NCBI GenBank assembly: GCA_964369415.1
Contig: CAYJFP010000001.1
Span: 135,800-199,799, forward strand
DNA from: SIG603 sp964369415
GTDB taxonomy: Bacteria > Bacillota > Clostridia > Oscillospirales > Acutalibacteraceae
Direction of reading: 5' to 3'
Length of the DNA stretch: 64,000 nucleotides
The position numbers were made by a program, and so were the translations under genes. A model generated the notes under the pieces. The model was given only the letters and a program-made list of their open reading frames with translations, ran no database searches and was not told the origin of the DNA. Positions 62,165 to 64,000 of the stretch are shown piece by piece; position 1 is the stretch's first letter; the number at the start of each line of letters is the position of its first letter.

Positions 62165-63002
62165 AATCATTGAACAGCTGACATTATATTTTTCTTTTCC
62201 ATTCGTTCAGTATGCATTTATTGTAGGAATATTAATTGCACTTTGCTCATCTCTTTTAGGGGCGACACTTGTATTAAAACGTCTTTCGTATATTGGTGAT
62301 GGACTTTCACACATTGCCTTTGGCGCCATTGCCATAGCCTCGGTGCTAAAACTTACAAATCAAAGCATTTTGGTTTTTCCAGTCACCGCACTTTGTGCAA
62401 TTATTCTTCTTAGAATCGGGCAAAACACAAAGATAAATGGAGATGCCGCCATAGCGGTTATGTCGGTCGGATCACTTGCCGTAGGTTATCTTCTTATGAA
62501 TATTTTTCCGACTTCGGGAAATTTGGCGGGCGATGTTTGCACAACGCTTTTTGGCTCTACCTCGATACTCACCTTAACGGTTACCGACGTGGTTATTTGC
62601 GCCATACTAGCAGCCTTGGTTATAATACTTTTTCTTCTATTTTACAACAAAATTTTCGCCATCACCTTTGATGAAACCTTTGCAAAGGCGGCGGGAATTA
62701 AAACTGGAAGATATAATCTTTTAATCGCCATTATCATAGCCGCCGTAATCGTTACTGCGATGAATTTAGTCGGCTCACTTCTAATATCGGCACTTGTTGT
62801 ATTTCCAGCACTTTCATCAATGCGAATATTTGGAAATTTTAAATCGGTGATATTTTGTTCGGCAGTGATTTCTGTATTTTGCGCAGCTGTCGGAATCTTA
62901 GTCTCTATAATTTTTAGCACGCCAGTAGGCTCAACAATAGTAGTTGCAAATATTATCATTTTTCTTAGTTCATTTGGTGTTTCAAAACTTAGGAGGGCAT
63001 AA
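62157..63002 (+). CDS. znuB: Zinc ABC transporter permease
   Basis: A 281-residue ABC-3 family permease with about eight helices. Typical features are LVLKRLSYIGDGLSHIAFGAIAI near the N-terminus and VTAMNLVGSLLISALVVFPALSSMRIFGNF in the second half. I choose the GTG at 62157 because AGGTGA lies five bases upstream; a GTG three codons earlier is also possible. It overlaps znuC by eight bases. Confidence 0.92.
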   Translation: MNEIIEQLTLYFSFPFVQYAFIVGILIALCSSLLGATLVLKRLSYIGDGLSHIAFGAIAIASVLKLTNQSILVFPVTALCAIILLRIGQNTKINGDAAIAVMSVGSLAVGYLLMNIFPTSGNLAGDVCTTLFGSTSILTLTVTDVVICAILAALVIILFLLFYNKIFAITFDETFAKAAGIKTGRYNLLIAIIIAAVIVTAMNLVGSLLISALVVFPALSSMRIFGNFKSVIFCSAVISVFCAAVGILVSIIFSTPVGSTIVVANIIIFLSSFGVSKLRRA

Positions 63003-63004
63003 AA

Positions 63005-63481
63005 ATGCTTAAAAAAATATTAGTTATATCCCTTGCGATTATCAGCATGATAAGTGCTGTCGCATGTTCTTCGGGCGAGAATTCTTCCTCGGCTTTAGAT
63101 ACCGAATCATCACTTAAAGAAGTGGCAGAAACCGAGGAAAGTACCAATGGAATTGACTTTGATTTCACCGAGATGAGTCCGATAGTTGTCTATGCGCAGG
63201 TTTCGGACATGATGGTAAATCCCGCTGATTATGTGGGAAAAACCATTAAGCTCGAGGGCGAATTTTACTCAACTTACTATGATGTGACTGATTCTGTATT
63301 TAGCTTTATAATTATTTCAGACGCAACAGGATGTTGCCCTCAGGGAATAGAGTTTAGGTGCACTTCAGATGTTGTCTATCCTGAACAGTACTCTACAGTC
63401 GGACTAACCGGCGTGTTTGAATCTTATGAACTTGACGGTTTTACCTACTATAGGATTGTTACTGACGACATAAGTTACTAA
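63005..63481 (+). CDS. Lipoprotein encoded with the zinc importer
   Basis: A 158-residue lipoprotein: lipobox SAVAC-S (cysteine about residue 21), acidic spacer to about residue 45, and a beta-barrel-like (OB-type) domain containing NPADYVGKTIKLEGEFY and ATGCCPQGIEF with a Cys-Cys pair. NPxDYxGKxI is a pattern I associate with small domains encoded near metal-uptake genes. It starts two bases after znuB and is clearly the last gene of the operon. A role in holding or delivering zinc is inferred only. Confidence 0.75.
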   Translation: MLKKILVISLAIISMISAVACSSGENSSSALDTESSLKEVAETEESTNGIDFDFTEMSPIVVYAQVSDMMVNPADYVGKTIKLEGEFYSTYYDVTDSVFSFIIISDATGCCPQGIEFRCTSDVVYPEQYSTVGLTGVFESYELDGFTYYRIVTDDISY

Positions 63482-63484
63482 AGA

Positions 63485-63516
63485 AAAAAATCCGAGTTTT
63501 TACACTCGGATTTTTT
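63485..63516. terminator. Bidirectional terminator after the zinc operon
   Basis: AAAAAATCCGAGT and ACTCGGATTTTTT form a 13-pair stem with a six-base loop, between the zinc operon and the convergent HD-domain gene. Confidence 0.88.
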
Positions 63517-63517
63517 A

Positions 63518-64000
63518 TTATTTCACCACATCTAAAAGATTTTTTTCACCATTTTGATGTGTATCAAGCACCTCTTTCAGCATGCTTTTATAAAAGTTTT
63601 TAGCTGCCTTTTTTCTTTCCTTAGCTATCTCTCTACCTCTTTTAGTAAATAGTTTTTCATCAAGTTTTTCAAGTTTGAACTTATACTCTTTAAAAAACGA
63701 AGCCTTTTCATCCTTGCTACCATCTAAGACCTCACCTTTTTTGCTTAAAGAGTAAATTGGCTCGCCTATTTCGCCTTGATAAAGCAGTGTCCTTGCCACT
63801 CCTATCGCACCTGATACATCTACTTTGTCAGAGTCAAACAAAATCTTAGATTCAAGGCTTTTGGGCGGACTGCCTTTTCTAAATCTATGTGTGCTTATGG
63901 CACTTGCCACTTTTCTGGAAAACTTTTTTGAAAAACCTTTCTTGGTAAGGAACTTATACGCTTTTTCGGCGCCAATTTTCGCATGGCATAATGAAGGATT
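63518..64000 (-). CDS. HD-domain phosphohydrolase (partial)
   Basis: The C-terminal 160 residues of an HD-superfamily metal-dependent phosphohydrolase, similar to YedJ-type proteins. The frame is open to the right edge; the first visible residues include SLCHAKIGAEKAYKFL, and IS-T-H-R-F then KSLESKILFDSDKVDVSGAIGVAR supply the histidine and aspartates of the distal HD motif. The N-terminal part with the first His-Asp ligands lies outside the window. Substrate unknown. Confidence 0.8.
   Translation of the reverse strand, partial: NPSLCHAKIGAEKAYKFLTKKGFSKKFSRKVASAISTHRFRKGSPPKSLESKILFDSDKVDVSGAIGVARTLLYQGEIGEPIYSLSKKGEVLDGSKDEKASFFKEYKFKLEKLDEKLFTKRGREIAKERKKAAKNFYKSMLKEVLDTHQNGEKNLLDVVK

Overview
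The window is AT-rich DNA from a low-GC, Gram-positive, endospore-forming anaerobe, most likely class Clostridia (Bacillota). The evidence is the sporulation genes yqfC, yqfD and ylbJ, the block yqfC-yqfD-phoH-ybeY-dgkA-era-yqzL-recO, a DUF4364 protein, a sodium-pumping decarboxylase, PxTG-type wall-anchored proteins, and lipoproteins with Ser/Glu-rich linkers. It is a draft scaffold with four 100-base runs of N. Two of these are flanked by identical 55-base sequences, the signature of contig ends that overlap but were never merged.

Layout. 1-1331: the end of a biotin-dependent Na+-pump decarboxylase operon (delta, biotin carrier, beta), reading left. 1663-5717: DUF4364 regulator, EAL phosphodiesterase, HflX and a MarR regulator. 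6226-8529: a nucleoside-salvage operon (deoD, cdd) ending in an AGE-family protein that has lost its catalytic residues. 8605-9963: ylbJ and a small Cys protein. 10074-20094: sporulation and housekeeping operon (yqfC to recO), then mutS2, an unknown anchored protein and a MATE exporter. 20191-28148: three paralogous membrane-anchored RCC1/LRR proteins sharing one cytoplasmic domain and an almost invariant transmembrane segment. 28164-31190: a GNAT acetyltransferase and pnp. 31541-38022: a wall-anchored protein, an OGG1-type glycosylase, DUF6062, and pncA-nadE for NAD synthesis.

38251-43720: a surface protein combining cell-wall-binding repeats with a transglutaminase domain, followed by an MBOAT/DHHW O-acetylation pair and a lipoprotein. 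43750-47914: comEC (its metallo-hydrolase part degenerate), holA, rnmV and a NUDIX hydrolase. 47947-52095: a siderophore ABC importer in the order of Bacillus yclNOPQ, with matching 18-bp inverted repeats that look like iron-regulator operators. 52371-57517: a giant GLUG-repeat, PxTG-anchored surface protein. 57900-59018: a membrane-anchored MsrAB fusion. 59102-59671: two HPr-like proteins, one keeping His15 and the other keeping the Ser46 region. 59886-63481: a Fur-family regulator with a zinc ABC importer and a lipoprotein. 63518-64000: the end of an HD phosphohydrolase.

The least familiar material is the RCC1/LRR cluster (20191-28148). Next are the HPr pair, the AGE-like pseudoenzyme, the shared operators of the siderophore importer, and a dispersed hairpin repeat found three times.
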